From contig OY727100.1 in the NCBI GenBank assembly GCA_963402885.1, positions 13,423,395 to 13,487,394 on the forward strand: a stretch of 64,000 bases of DNA. Direction: 5' to 3'. The notes under the pieces were generated by a model that saw only the letters and a list, made by a program, of their open reading frames with translations, made no database searches and was not told the origin of the DNA. Below are positions 31,193 to 45,500 of the stretch, piece by piece (the stretch's first letter is position 1; each line of letters begins with the position of its first letter). Made by a program: the position numbers and the translations under genes. Source of the stretch: Antedon bifida (lineage: Eukaryota; Echinodermata; Crinoidea; Comatulida; Antedonidae).

Positions 31193-33460
31193 TTTTTAAC
31201 TTTAACTTTCTGGTAGAATCGGAATTAAGAGACTCAACAACATAACATCAGTGTTATTCTCTCATTATTAACTAACAACATAACAAAGTAAACAAAATCC
31301 AACAGTCATTTTCGAATTAGCAAGCACTTTAATGAAAAATTCATATCACAAAACTTGTCGATAAAATGAGTCCACTGATACAGAAGCATAGCTCAAGTGC
31401 TATACGCTATAGGCTTATACCACAAGCTCATGTAGAAATATAATGATACAATGTTTGTAATCACTTAAAATTATGAATAAAAATAGTTCAAGCGAATCAA
31501 TACAAATATATGTTTAAGCTTAAAAAATCTTCGTATAGACAAGCAACATTAAACGATTTTGTACTTAGAGAGAAAGTTATAAAACATTGTAAAGTTTGTG
31601 ATTTTGGTAGTGCGCTGATGAAATAGTTATAGATCAAAATATACAAACATCCTTGATGATAAGCTCTTGTAGAATTATAATGATAAAGTCTACTGCAGTT
31701 ACTGAAGTAATTATTTCTTTACTGAAACAACGTCTGGTGTTAGTTTGTTGCACTAGAAGACTACAAAAAGTTACTAAATAACAAAAGGTTAAATAGTAAA
31801 AAAAAGTGTAGTTACTGCAGTAATTTTAGTAGAATACAGTTACTTTGACATGGTCCCTGATGCAAATGTATACAACCAGAATATAATGTGATCAAAATAA
31901 GAAAAAACGTTTCTCGATCGAAAATTGCCTGTGATGTATTCAAAATGGTCGGTAATTTTGTTCATGTTTGCTGGTTTCAAATTAGCATAGAACTTCCATA
32001 TTATTCAGATTAATATTTGTTTTACCCGTAGCATATAGTTAATGACATTTTATAGTAACAGCATAATATTGCACAATAGATCAAAAGAAAGTTCATATTG
32101 TAGAATTGAATAATTCTTGAATCCAATAACTTGCTTCTTCCAAATAATATACTTTGTTTTGATATAATTATTATGTATTTGAAAATGTACTCGAACGACA
32201 TGTTGGTTTAAATGGATTGGTAACAGTTTTTATGACTTGAAGATATTAAGTTTAACTTGGTTTTAAAACTTGGTTAAAATTACTGACTTAACTTAACTAA
32301 TTTCAACATTTGAAAATGTAACAATTAATTGTTAAAACTTAAACTTAAATAACTTAAAACAATTTTCAGATATTTTTCCACTTCTAAATAAAGTATGATA
32401 GTTGTAACTCATTGATTCAGTAATAATATTTAAATTGAATAAATTGTAAAACTCCTTCTGCTGAAATAAAAAAACATACATTTGCATAATTATAATAAGT
32501 ACACTCAACGAAATGTCATGAAAAAACAAGCGATTCAATACATTATAATTATTAGTTATTAGACTACATAATATTTTATTTTTACAACACTTAAACGGTG
32601 CACATAAGTACGATTTGAAAAAAGATCAACAATGATATATCAGCGAAAAATGTGTTCTCTCCAGAAAATATAACTATACATGTATAAATACTCTTTTTAA
32701 AACCTAATTTAAGTATGATTACGGTCTAACCAGGGAAGCGTGATTCTCTGCTCCAACATGTTGAAGTATGATTACGGTCTAACCAGGTTTATCGTTTTAG
32801 AATTGTTTCATTGAATTAATATGCAAACATGTTAGTTAAATATATGTTATAAAACATATAAATAAATATGTTGTAGTGAAGCTAGAATGCTCAATGCTAC
32901 AAGATGTACCGATAATTATGTTTATCCATTGGAAGTATTATTAGTGTACTTTGTTTAGTTGATAAGATTAAATGGAATGTAAGTTGGATTAGGATTTTGA
33001 CGATTTAACTTATACCCCGTTAGGTAATAACTACAATACGGCATTGTGTAAAATGATGCTACCAATATTATGGTCTAAGAATACTAAAATCGGTGGATAA
33101 ATAAATACGATACGATACCACGAATAAAAACAAATATGGGACAATAATTTTCTATTTCAATAAATCTAAATGAGTTACTTTGCGTGTTTAATAACTATTA
33201 AAAGCTATGAACATGACATTGTGTTTAATAGCAATAAATTATGTAAATAGTATTCAAAATAGACGAAAAGACATAATGTGTGAATATGCACAACATGTGA
33301 GTGTGAAATTGGGTTGTAATCGTGTCAGTGAATGGAACATCGCGTTTGAAACACTTTGGTTGACGCAATTGGTGAAAGACTTACACGCGAAGCGCGCAAT
33401 GAAGCGTTGATATCCGCACATTATCTTTGAATTGAGATTAAGGAATTTTGTCAGATGTTT

Positions 33461-33589
33461 TCACATATCAGTATAAATTCCAAGGCACAACTCCAATTCT
33501 GTCTTCTGAATTTTACCGTCTCTGTTTTTGTCACAATTCTGCAAAATGCACTTTCTGAAAAGATCGATTTGTTGTGGACTAGTGTCGGC
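33461..33589 (-). CDS. SCGN: SCGN last exon, EF-hand 6
   Basis: Forty-two codons, [13 protein letters not shown] to CLGIYTDM, then TGA. The loop [12 protein letters not shown] has all calcium ligands. Acceptor TTTCTTACAG. Confidence 0.93.
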   Translation of the reverse strand, partial: ADTSPQQIDLFRKCILQNCDKNRDGKIQKTELELCLGIYTDM

Positions 33590-36500
33590 CTGTAAGAAAC
33601 AAGTAAGTTTCATTATTAGTCTAGGCACTTTGTAGGCCTATGCGTAATGGTAGGCACATTTTAATGTGTGTTGGAGAAATTACACACTTTCTGCCTACTA
33701 AATAATGTAGTAGGCCTAGATTGTTAGACTAGGATACAAACTTGATACTTTCAAAAAGCTGTAATACGGTTATGTCGGGAGTGATTTTACACTGGTGACT
33801 GCATTTAATTGAGTGTCAACATTGATTTGTTAACCTTTATTTAATAGGGAGGATAGTAGGTCTACATATAAATACAGTAAATCTAGACTATTCATAATTC
33901 GTAATATACAATGAAATGTGAAAGATGTATTATACGTGTCATACTGTTTTAAATCAGTATAAATTATTATGGAAATAAATAGACATTATATAGATTGTGT
34001 CAGATAATAAAATGAATTTTCGGCTGAAGTTTAGTACAGTAAAGTATTGCATCTTTTTCCAGTTTACTAAAATTGTTGAACCTGCTTCCTTACTGGAATA
34101 GTTCTCAACCCTTAGATCCATCATTGGATCAGCCCCGACCCAGATTTTCCGCTGGTCCCCGAACCCAGATCCACCAATGTGTTCTTTCCCACCATCATTA
34201 GGTGTTTCTGAAAAAGATCGACTGCAGATCGACCACTGGTGACGTTACTGAAACTTAGATTCGCCTCTTATGTTGCTTCAAGAAAGATCTGAACTACTTT
34301 TCCTACCAAACCTGCCATTGTTCTTTAACCCAAGCCTGAGTTTCCTCATTTCCGATTCTCGTACGGTATGATGTCTAGTGACAATATACGCATCATGCAT
34401 TATCCTTCAGTTGACGGCAACGGCCCATACCAGCCCCATAACTCTTTAAAATATTAAGTTAATCCAACCCTCTAAATAATTCCTTACTATTATTATGAAA
34501 ACATAAACGAACAGGCTGGAAAGCTGAAACCAAACCAGCAGGCTGAGAAATAAACGTTGACTTAACACTGTCGAAGAAGATGCTACTGTGTAGTCTCAGG
34601 GGAGGCTATGCAGTATCCATATGGGATAAAGGTTGATGTCAGAAGACTCAATACTAATATGATGTATACCGTCTCTAAAGACTGCTCGTGTGGTGTCTTA
34701 CATCATTATCTACTTACATTATCTTTCTCTAAGAGATCCTTAACAAATGCATCTAGCTCTTCTCCTTCGATTGCGTTTGTTTGGCTCTACAAAAGACAAA
34801 AACATATGCAAAACGTTTTGATATGAAAACTATCTTTCTTTTATCAAGGAATTTCCAATCATCTGCTGATTTTAAATTCAATCTGAATAGAAAATATACC
34901 ATGTTAATGTAATTGGATCCTTGATTGAATATAATTATATAATTTCCAGATGATTAAATTACTAATTTGTCATAATAATGAATAATGGTTGAATCTATGA
35001 CTGTGGAGTTTTAATCTTTAATCAATCAATGCATTTTCAATCATAATTGATGAAAACGACTATGGTCTGAAAGGTTTAGTTTTTACAGGGAAGAGTGAAA
35101 TATTAACTCTTCCCTATTTTTTATATAATTTGATTATATTACAGTACCAGGCCTAACGATATAATGAAATAGTACACAACCCTTTAGGGACAATCCTAAT
35201 ATATTTATCAATATTATATTTTGTCACCATAAAGCTCTTTCTCCACAAACAATTAGTTTGACAGAAGTGTGATGTGCCCAAATATGATAGTGATATGCTA
35301 AAATATGGTAGTGAAATGACATCATCGTGTCCATATATGGGCACATCACTTCTTTTTTTTTTTGGAAACATAGTTTGATAGTGTGCACAGAGCTTTACGT
35401 CTGTATCAGGGTAACCTTAACAATTGACCTAATCTTCAATGATTGCCTATACTGGACAAATATTGTGGAGATATAGTACATTACAGTACAGTAGTAGTAG
35501 TAATACAAAACAAATCTTTTTAAATTTCGAATGAACACATTCGCATTATCATTGATTACAATTGCAATGTAATGTCATACAAACAATCTAATATTGCGTT
35601 GAAATAAACCTACCTTGTCATAATAGTCGAAAATGCGATTGAACTCTTTTCTCTTCTCTCTCATGCTGAGGTTCTGCAACGAAAGCATATTGATCATTAA
35701 TAACAATAATGTAATCATCATCATTAACTAAAACCAGAGATGACACCATCATCAAATTGACCGAATTTATAAGCCTACCATTTGGCCATTCAACCTACAT
35801 ATAATTCAAGCTTTTGATGTGACGGGTCATTCTTTTAGCCAGTTTAATTGAATGTCCCCTACCCTCAAACTATCTTGAATATCAGCTTAACGCGATAACG
35901 TCAGGCATCATTCATATGATGAATAATATATTCATTATTGAATTGGACATTATTATGTACACGCACACACTTCAGAATAACAGTTAATTCGGATTTCAAG
36001 GGATTGTCGACTTAAGCATAAAGATGTTTTTCCCGAACATACACCATGTAATTGTTATCTCGGATTAATTTCCTTTCTCTTGTATGAAAACATGTCGTAT
36101 TAAGTATAAGTCAGGAGAAGAACGAGCTATAAAACGTTTTAATGTCTTCAAAACATTTCTGGCAGATTAGGAAATCATGATATCGCCAATACTACTGACA
36201 AGTTTCATTATATTATTATGAATGGTTCTTATGTTTGTCTTTAGTATTTGGCAAAAACATTTTGGTGGTCGTATAGAACATTGGTTAGAGCCAATAACCA
36301 GTTATCAAATTTCTGTACTACTGCTTATCAGAAACAGAAAAAGTCAATTGTATTATTAAATCATAAAGCAGTTTAAAAGCAGTGACCTTACAAAATAAGC
36401 CAACTAGTTTGATTGGATTATTTAGATTCTGGATTTATAATTTGGAACATTCAATTGAAAAAAGGATCTTTTGAGTTGGAGAATATTGTAATTGTAAAGC

Positions 36501-39500
36501 CATATTGTGTCCAGGACATTAAAATAGTCTTTAAAGAGATAGTTCCACAGAGAAATATGAATTTTAAATGTTAATTCCAATGTATCTTTCATGTCTGTAT
36601 TAAAATGTTCATGCCACTGGAGAACACTCCAGAGAGAGTATCTTAAACCTAACTTACATTCCTCCTATATTAATAAAAAGTCTGATTTTTTTCTTAATTT
36701 CGTAATTAAAAAGTATCATTTAATATTATTTATCAAATCAGTATTTTGTAAAACGTTGCATTGAAAATTTTATATTATTTCAAACAAAAAACTGTATCTA
36801 TTTCGACTTTCTAATATGGTTTGCCCAAGTCTGAATTACGCTGAAAGTACATTGAGAACATGTTGGGGGATTCGCAATGTAGCCTAATATTAGATCCGTG
36901 ATTAGAAAGTGATAATTCGCAATCTTGCGGCTAGGATGTAATAATGTACTTAACATTTTAATAAAATTACGTCAGAGTTTGTGCAAAATATCTAAACAAT
37001 TACCTTAGGTTCATGACTTTCTAATTCTGACCTACTGTAGTTTTATCTTCTTCTTAATTATTCTTTTCTAAATATTAACTGTATTGAAATATTCTTGTTC
37101 GGCATTTCAAAGAAGTCATGAATAATACATTTATAAATGGCATTGTTAACTCTCTATTTTTTCAGAAGTGCTCTTTTCAAACAAAACCAGCAGCAGAAGT
37201 TCTAGTAAAAAAACCTCTAACTCACGAACTTTTTTGGTTAATCCTACATAGCTAGCAGGCAAATTATCTTCATCTAATAGGCTAGGCCATTTTTTCTTCA
37301 GTAGTTCACCCATTTTTTTGCGAAAAAAGACCCAACCCCTATAAAATCCTGACTACGGGCTTGAATTAATATCTGTGATAATTATGCCCGATAACAATGC
37401 GATACAGTAGAACCCCTGGGACCACACTTTTTTTAAGATTCAAGTGAAAATATACCTTTTAAAACAACGATGAACGAGGGGAAATATTGCTTTAAATGAA
37501 GCCTATTCATTGGACACCTTTTTGGTCCCAGTATTTTCTTCTATTTTCAAATATACTTATTAATTCGTTACAATCAACTCTAAGAGTTGGGTAAACATCT
37601 CTAAGATCTATTCATTATTATTTCTTGTCACGTAAATTCTGATGATTAATTTTCTTTAATCGATATTATCTTTGACAATCATTTTTGATAGTATCCGTTC
37701 CTTCTATGTAAACCTGCATACAATTTAAATTAAAATGGAACAAAAAAAGTTTCGTCTGTTATTTTTTCATATACAACTTTCGATTGAGTTTGTGGCCGTG
37801 CTGAAATGTTATACTTATTGATTTTGTTTTCTTCAAAAGGTCAAAGGGTAATGTTTTTTTGCTATTTTCAGTTTTCCTGGAACCAATTTTTAATGAATCG
37901 AATAAATTAGTTATATTGTAATAAAATAATCACATTGGGATGATTCAAATTAAAAATGAAACGCTAAATCGACTTTGTGTTATTATTTAATTATTTTTTA
38001 GAAGTAATGGGAGCTTTATGACATTATTTTAATCGTATTGTAATTAAATTGGTCGTATTGGGATGATTTTTTGCTCGTTGATTCATGGTTAAAGACAGAT
38101 CACAGTACATTCCTCAAACTCATTTCATTAATGTTCTTCTCTCGGTTGTTGTAATAATTAATTTTCTTAAAAATCATTAAATATTAAACACATTTTTTGT
38201 GCTTATTTTTGATGATTGATCGTTTTAAATAATCTTCAATTTTTTGTTTCATACTTAAAGAAAGAGAAACCAGTTCACACATTTTTTGCGAAAAAAGACC
38301 CAACCCCTATAAAATCCTGACTACGGGCTTGAATTAATATCTGTGATAATTATGATCTGGCGTTCTGGAGCTTTATGACATTATTTTAATCGTATTGTAA
38401 TTAAATTGGTCGTATTGGGATGATTTTTTGCTCGTTGATTCATGGTTAAAGACAGATCACAGTACATTCCTCAAACTCATTTCATTAATGTTCTTCTCTC
38501 GGTTGTAATAATTAATTTTCTTAAACATCATTAAATATTAAACACATTTTTTGTGCTTATTTTTGTTGATTGATCGTTTTAAATAATCTTCAATTTTTTG
38601 TTTCATACTTAAAGAAGGAGAAACCAAATTTGCATTGTTTTATCATTCATTCTAAGGAAAACGGACTTATTTAGTTAAAAGCTTCTATATATAATTGAAT
38701 ACAAGCATGTTTCTTCTCAACACCTGAACTTTTCTTATTGACTGGAAAATTTAAACATTTTGTGACAACTTGTCAAGACAATGTTATTGCAAAGTCGACA
38801 CGTATAATCATAGCTTAGATTTACCCTAATCTGTAGTTATCTCGAGGCTTTTTGATGTCTGAAATACAAGTTTACAAGCTCAAGTAGTACACGTATGAAA
38901 CGCCATAAGTGCCAAAATATTTATCTTTTAACTAATATTAAGTCAAAACTCCGTCTGGAAGATTAATCATAGTTCTGCAATTGGCACTTTTTAGAGGCTT
39001 TGGTAGTTGTCTAATGTTGATAGGAATCATGTATATCTTTGTTTTCCTCTCACTATTTCTATTATCTATTTCACAAATATATTTAACCGACACTTTAATA
39101 AAATTACCATCCAGCCCATTATATAAGATAACATTTGATTAGCAATACCTCGTATGTTCACTTTAACTAGATTTTCTTTACTTAAGCAAATATATCCCTG
39201 ATATTCATGACGCAAATCGACGGTATCAGTTGATGTATTTAAAGTACCGTGCCCTTTTATAGGAGAATAGTCGAACATATTGTACTGCAATACGTTCTAG
39301 TGTACGTAACCTAAAATCTGTTGCTTTCTTCTCTCCAATCATAATTGTCTACTTAAATTATGTCTCAGAATATGAATTTGGATAATAGCTGATCGGTTAC
39401 CTTAAACGACTGCTCGGCTTGCAAAATGATATTATCTTGTGGTTTGATTGAAAGAAGTCTGTAAAAAGGAAAACAATAAGGCTTGTCATATCATTTTTCA

Positions 39501-42500
39501 TGGTAGAGACAAACCTTTTATCAGCAGGCAGACCATGAAGAAGAAATGCAATAATTCCTTCAGGGTGAATCGTGATCGTACCGTAGGTACACTTTGAACG
39601 ATATGTCGAGTATGGTACCGACATCACTTGTTCTAGTCTGTATGGGCTTTAAGTTCCCGTATGCGATTTCATTTCAATGATTAATAAACTTGTCTACATA
39701 ATCTTAGAAAGCCAATTAAAATATACACCGTACATGAAAAATCGATTCTATCATTGATACTACATAAGCCATTTGTTTTTTCAATTTGTATAAAGCAACA
39801 TGCCTCCTGGATAAATAAGGACAATTTGGACAAAGACGCAGATATTTTATTTATTTCATTCATTGTCAGTAAAAATAAACTAGCAAAAATAGATAACATC
39901 AGATAAGGTATAGAAAAGGTATACACAAAATTTAAAGCAAAACAGTTTAGGAAATCGTTTAAATTTAAGAGAATCGTGTCAAGGGCTGAATTTTGCGGCA
40001 CCCCACAGGTAACAACAACTTATGTATATTGATCTAATATATCAATATATAGATCTAAATACATTTTAATCTGCTCCTGTAAAAGCACCTTTTTTCGGAC
40101 ACCGATATTCAAAGTATTAGGGACAATGGCAGTTAAACTAACGAAGGAAAATAATATGTTTCAAAATAGTTAACCTAATCGAGAGGACATCCTTATAAAG
40201 ATGATATGTTGTGGGTCTAGAAGGTGTTTCCTTAATATGAGATCACTCTAAATGTTGTGGAAAGTTCCATATGCCGTGAAGTCGATTTAAATTGAATTGT
40301 ATTTTTAATTTTTTTTTATCTTCGATCGGCATGGAGTATAATAGTGACGTACTTGGAAACGCAAACTTTAAAGATTGATCTAGTGCAACAGATACGATCA
40401 TTGAATTATATTTCTCATTCAAATATTTCTAACACATTTGATATGTTCAAAAATCAATACATTATGAAGAACATGTCATTGATATGTTAGCTTCTAGTGG
40501 TGCGTTGATTTGTATGAGTATAACTTGGTTTTAATTATGTATCACATTTTAATTCGGATTGTTGTAATTGTTTCGCCTTACAGCTAGCTGCGATAGTCGT
40601 TATGTGGCATTTGGATGATGTCATAATAACAAAGGCCGTGTTAGGTTGTTTGTAAGGTTAAATTGAGATATGATATTATAATGTATACTAACAAGGTTAT
40701 TTATAATTAGGCATTGGAGAAATCGACGTTGGTTGTTATGGTAGTTTAAATGTGATGGCGCTAGTTACACTCCGTTATGCATGAGTAATCGCATCATATA
40801 GGTTATATACCCGCTACAGCTATATGCTAAGTAACAAGCCAGAGATGTATAAATAGAAGTCGAATGAATTTAGCTGATTGTCATTGTTTTGTACTTGTGT
40901 AGAAGAGTTGACCGACATAGATGTTGATAATATAGGCCTACTCAGATGAAGTACATGACGATGATGATGTTATTGATGACATTACACTTACTTATTTTTA
41001 TTCGCGTGCAACGCGACTCTGCAGCTCATTAGGTCGGTCGGTTGGTCGGTAAACACTAACTTGAGCACGTGACTGCAGCCATGTATATGGCCTTGTTTAA
41101 GAATAGGAGAGTCGCAACAACATCAATTGCGATTCCAATTACATGACGTTGCTTTCACAAACAGTGGTGAATTACGATTTAATATCGCAATTATTGCTAC
41201 AATTTGATCGCAATGCGATGCACATCTATTATTATTAGACGTGCATCGCATTGCGACGATCAAATTAGCTCTAAACCGTTCACTGACGCATTTGTACGCT
41301 TTATTCAACGGCAAATCGAGGCTGCTTACAAGCATTATTATGTCATAAATCAAAATATTATGTCATTATTATTATCTGCGATTAATTTTGAATGTTCTAT
41401 GTTTTAAATATTAAATATTATTATTTTGTGTTTAAATAAATATTTATAGAATTGAATTCTTCAAATGAACATAATTAAATTAGAATACCAGATAATTTAA
41501 TAGCTGTACATTATTACATTTTGTATAAATCATTTATAGCTGAGATTATAACAATATTAGCTACATGTATCAAGATTGTTTAATGTTTTATTCATTTATT
41601 ATAATTGATTAGTAACAAGAACCCATTGTGTTCATCCATCCATGAAATGACCCCACAATGTCCTATTAGAGAGAAGGGTTGTCGTCGCTACTCTTGTTAA
41701 ACCTACCTTGCCATCTCTGTAAGTGAGAGTTGACCGTCATCATTCTTGTCAAATATTGTTAACTGAAAAAAATAAATAATGAATACATAATAATTAATAT
41801 TTCACAATATATAAAGACTGATGAATATTTATGAAATATGTATGCATAAATAAAGACAATAGATGGCTTTGGTATAATTGAATACTGAGACGCTTTTATT
41901 CGGCAAATTTGTTGTTTGTTCGTATGAATAATTAACAACAGACATAATGTTTCCTGTATATTTGTGGTGAGTTGGGGTGGTTACAACGTGGATTCAGAAT
42001 AGTCCCAGATCGTGGGTGGTCAGTGGCGTAACGCAGGCCCCCAACGCTGAGTGGGTAGTTGCATTGGAGCTGCTCTTGCTATGGGCCCATTATATTCTGG
42101 AACCCCTTAAGCTTTGGGGACTCTGGGTTTAGCCAGTGAACGCTCATAGTCGTTACGCCACTGGGGTAATCTCATCAAAATTTCCTCCCTAATAATCATA
42201 TATGTCACTAAAAAGAAATGAGTTGTTATTTCAAGGAAAACCAAGCCATTTCAATATAGATAGAGAACAAATTATTCTAAATAGACACAAACGATGATTG
42301 ATTATTCTAAAAGAGACAGTTAATTAATTTATTCTAAAAATAGATTGATTTAATGTTCTAAAATTTATTGTTCTAAATTAGAAAGGAGAGTGGAATTTAA
42401 GTGTTCTGAAAAAATAGTTCTTCGTGTCTGTGTTAATTTTGCTAGGTGACATGCTATGATATACAACTAGAGCAGACGATTGAATAACTGTTAGGTCATG

Positions 42501-45500
42501 TCAAATATAGATTCTTTATCCAATTCTAAATCATGTTGTAGCAGATCAATAAAGGGTTAAAAAGTATTCATACGGTAAGCGAGAAAAGATATTCAATGTT
42601 TACGAAGTCAATACTGAGAATAATACAGTCATTCGTAACTTCCAATATTATTGAAAGTTACGATTTTCTTCAAAGTGGGAGTTGCATTTTGAATGCCTCT
42701 ACCTACCAAATGATTTGTCTATATTTCGTATGTATGAAAATACTGTGCACAAACAGTAGTGGGTCTAAATAGTATTAATGTAATAGTGTAGTAGTACGAA
42801 ATAGAATTATTTATGTAACATACGATACAATGTATTCGGTAGGTATGTCATCATGGAATGGAATTATACGAATATATGTAAAATAGGAGCCAATAATTGT
42901 CTTAATAGGTTTGTTGACAAAATGCGTCCTCTACTTACCATTCCCTGTGTGTACTCCCTTAGTTTAGCTTTTGGAATGTCTGTTTTACCGTGTAACTGAA
43001 GTAGGTCTGCAATGAAATTCTGAAATAAAATACATAACATAATATTATGTCATTAGTAATTTGAGTTCATTTCCATTTTAAAATTTTGCTAGCTTGATCG
43101 ATGTTTTTGTCTGCAAGTGTCGGTTGTTGACAATTTCTACCGGGTTTGTTTTTAACGATTTTTAAAGCTTTTTGATTTTTGTTTTTGTTAAATTTTATTG
43201 GCGATTGTCGGTCCTTACTAAGCCTACTGGTGGACCAATAAATATTAACTAAAGACTCGTTTAGTAGAACGTAAAACTTTTAATGTAAATGTGGTGTAAC
43301 ACTTATTAGGAGCCCTACTTTAGCATTTATGAAGCCATTTGTTATAACGTACATAGATATTATAAGTTCACTATAATATCTCTATGGTTATAAATAATAA
43401 TATCTATGAAATTTATACAATAATCATATACATTATGAACTCCTGTTTCTTGCACAGGACAAGCACAATTAAAAGATATCAAAACGCTTAGATTAAAAAG
43501 ATTATAAAAAAAATAATGAGAAGAGATTATGTATAAACGGCTGGACTATAACACCAGCAACCAACCCGGAAATACGTCAAATATTCGGGAGCGTCGTTTG
43601 ATACGAACGAAGTCATTTCAGATTGAATTATAAATAGCCCATAGATGCCTAGATGTTGAAGAAACTCGGCACTAAAGCTAACTTTTGGTTAATAACGAAG
43701 AAATCTTTATAGGATTAATAATTCTGTGTTGTTTTACGTAACATAATGTGTGAAATTTTAAAGTCGACAAGTAAGGAAAACGTATTTTTCGGGACGACAT
43801 TGGATTTTGTACAGTTAAAAATGGCGCCCATAATCAATGAAAATGGTATGTACTGTATTTTTTAGACTTTTTTTCGCAAGTGAACTTTATTATAACAGCA
43901 CCTAAATAGTGTAACATTTGTTATTCCTCAATGTGATTCTATAGTCACGGATCTCGAGAACAACAAACGTTTTAAGTTGTCAACGTTTAATACACTAGTA
44001 CCGTAGGCCTGTACATCACGGATGGGTCATTACTACGCTCGGTGATGTAGCGCCCGGTAGGGTGGTTTCATGATAGCAACATTCACCATGTTTAATATTA
44101 TTTCGATATGCTCCTCTAGTTAAGTGTTACTTTAATACATTTTTAAGTAAACACAGTCACACGATTGTGGATGTTCACATTGTCCGTTCGTAAATTACCA
44201 AATTCTTCTGAAGATGTTATTATGTTGTATTATATTCTATGAAATTTGTTGTATGGCGCTCTAAAAAGAACAGAGCGCCTAACAATACTAGTATATTATT
44301 AATAAAGAAAAAGTTTTAAATTGCCGAATTCGCTCCTCTTAAATCGACAGGAAGCGCGTTCCAGAGATCCGCGGAGCGGTGACAGAATAAGCACCATAAT
44401 CAGCTTTCCGATTAGATCGTGGAACGAACAGTCGGGTGGGATCATTGGAGGAGCGAAGTCGACACCTGTAATTAAATGTTATATTTCGTTGTGGCCTACA
44501 CACAACCCCCCCTCTTTTCGAAGTTTCTTCGCTGCTATATTTACCTCTAATTGGGATTTGCTTATGTATTTCGTACCATCTGTATCGTATTTCTGCCAAA
44601 CCTATAACATAAAAAATTTTTATTTTTTTTATCCCCACGTTCAAATTATTTTTCTAGATATTATTTTCTAAATACAATATCTAAAATTCAATAAATACAT
44701 GGAGTGTCGTTAATAATTGGTTGGCATAGTCTCATTACAGTATAAACTGAAACGTACATCTCATAGTAGGTTTCATTCCATGTCGATCATTTTATTTATT
44801 CATTGAAAAGATCCATCAACAAATAGCTAAAAGCTTGTACGTGGTTGATGACCTAAAACATTTACTAAACAACCATAAAACAGTTAATACAATAATAAAA
44901 AAAAATAGTAACAAAATACAGCAGAACTTAAGATGTATACTTATTAAATAGAAATTTTCAGCAACTATGTTCATTCAGTTATATTTGTCCATACTATTTC
45001 TCTGTCTTGGTTTTTAGGTCAGCGAGATTTCATGCTTTTCTTCTGAAAAGATCTGATCGTAATGTCACTATAAAACTTGAATCTATGTTCTCTAACTTTT
45101 TTTATTCACTTTTTGTTAGATCGTGTCAACATTGCTTATGCGTATTTCTTGGTTTTTAGGTCAACGAGATTCATGTTTTTCTTCTGAAAGATCTGATCGT
45201 AATGTCACTATAAAATTTGAATCTATGTTTAACTTGTTTTATTAACTTTTTGTTAGATCGTCGTATCAGCTTTCTTTTATGGATAGCTATAAATATTACA
45301 ATTACTGTACAATTATCTTGTGTTGATTCAGAATCATCAGAAGTATATCTATGTATCTGTAGACAATGTCTTCGAAGAAGGATTTGGAAAGATGGATGTA
45401 ATTACGCATGCGCACTGACGCCTGCAATTCGCGCCAATAAATTCGCCTATTATAAGGAAAATCTCTGATTTGGTTGCGCATTTTATCGCATCATAAAATG

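Larger units (their letters stand above)
29232..33460. other. Intergenic region between NDUFV2 and SCGN 3' ends
   Basis: The two genes converge here. I see no further coding exon. It contains a two-unit tandem repeat (29668-29931), one fold-back element (30409-30554) and one GTCGGTCGG copy (31122-31192). A direct repeat GTATGATTACGGTCTAACCAGG lies at about 32713 and 32766. The rest is AT-rich. Confidence 0.6.

Noticed and set aside
34081..34380. Possible hAT transposon end (AGTTCTCAACCCTTAGATCC)
   Set aside because: Only one end-like word was seen and no matching inverted end or target duplication was found.
41123..41407. Mirror frames on both strands (MRCTS...)
   Set aside because: Produced by the 23-bp-arm hairpin at 41201-41266.
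44339..44644. 101-residue minus-strand frame as a single gene
   Set aside because: It fuses LINE-derived sequence with an out-of-frame reading of a SCGN exon; the true coding frame in the right part is the EF3 loop exon.
45217..45468. Plus-strand frame of 83 residues with several cysteines
   Set aside because: No splice partner, no family match; not a match to the missing SCGN first exon on the other strand.
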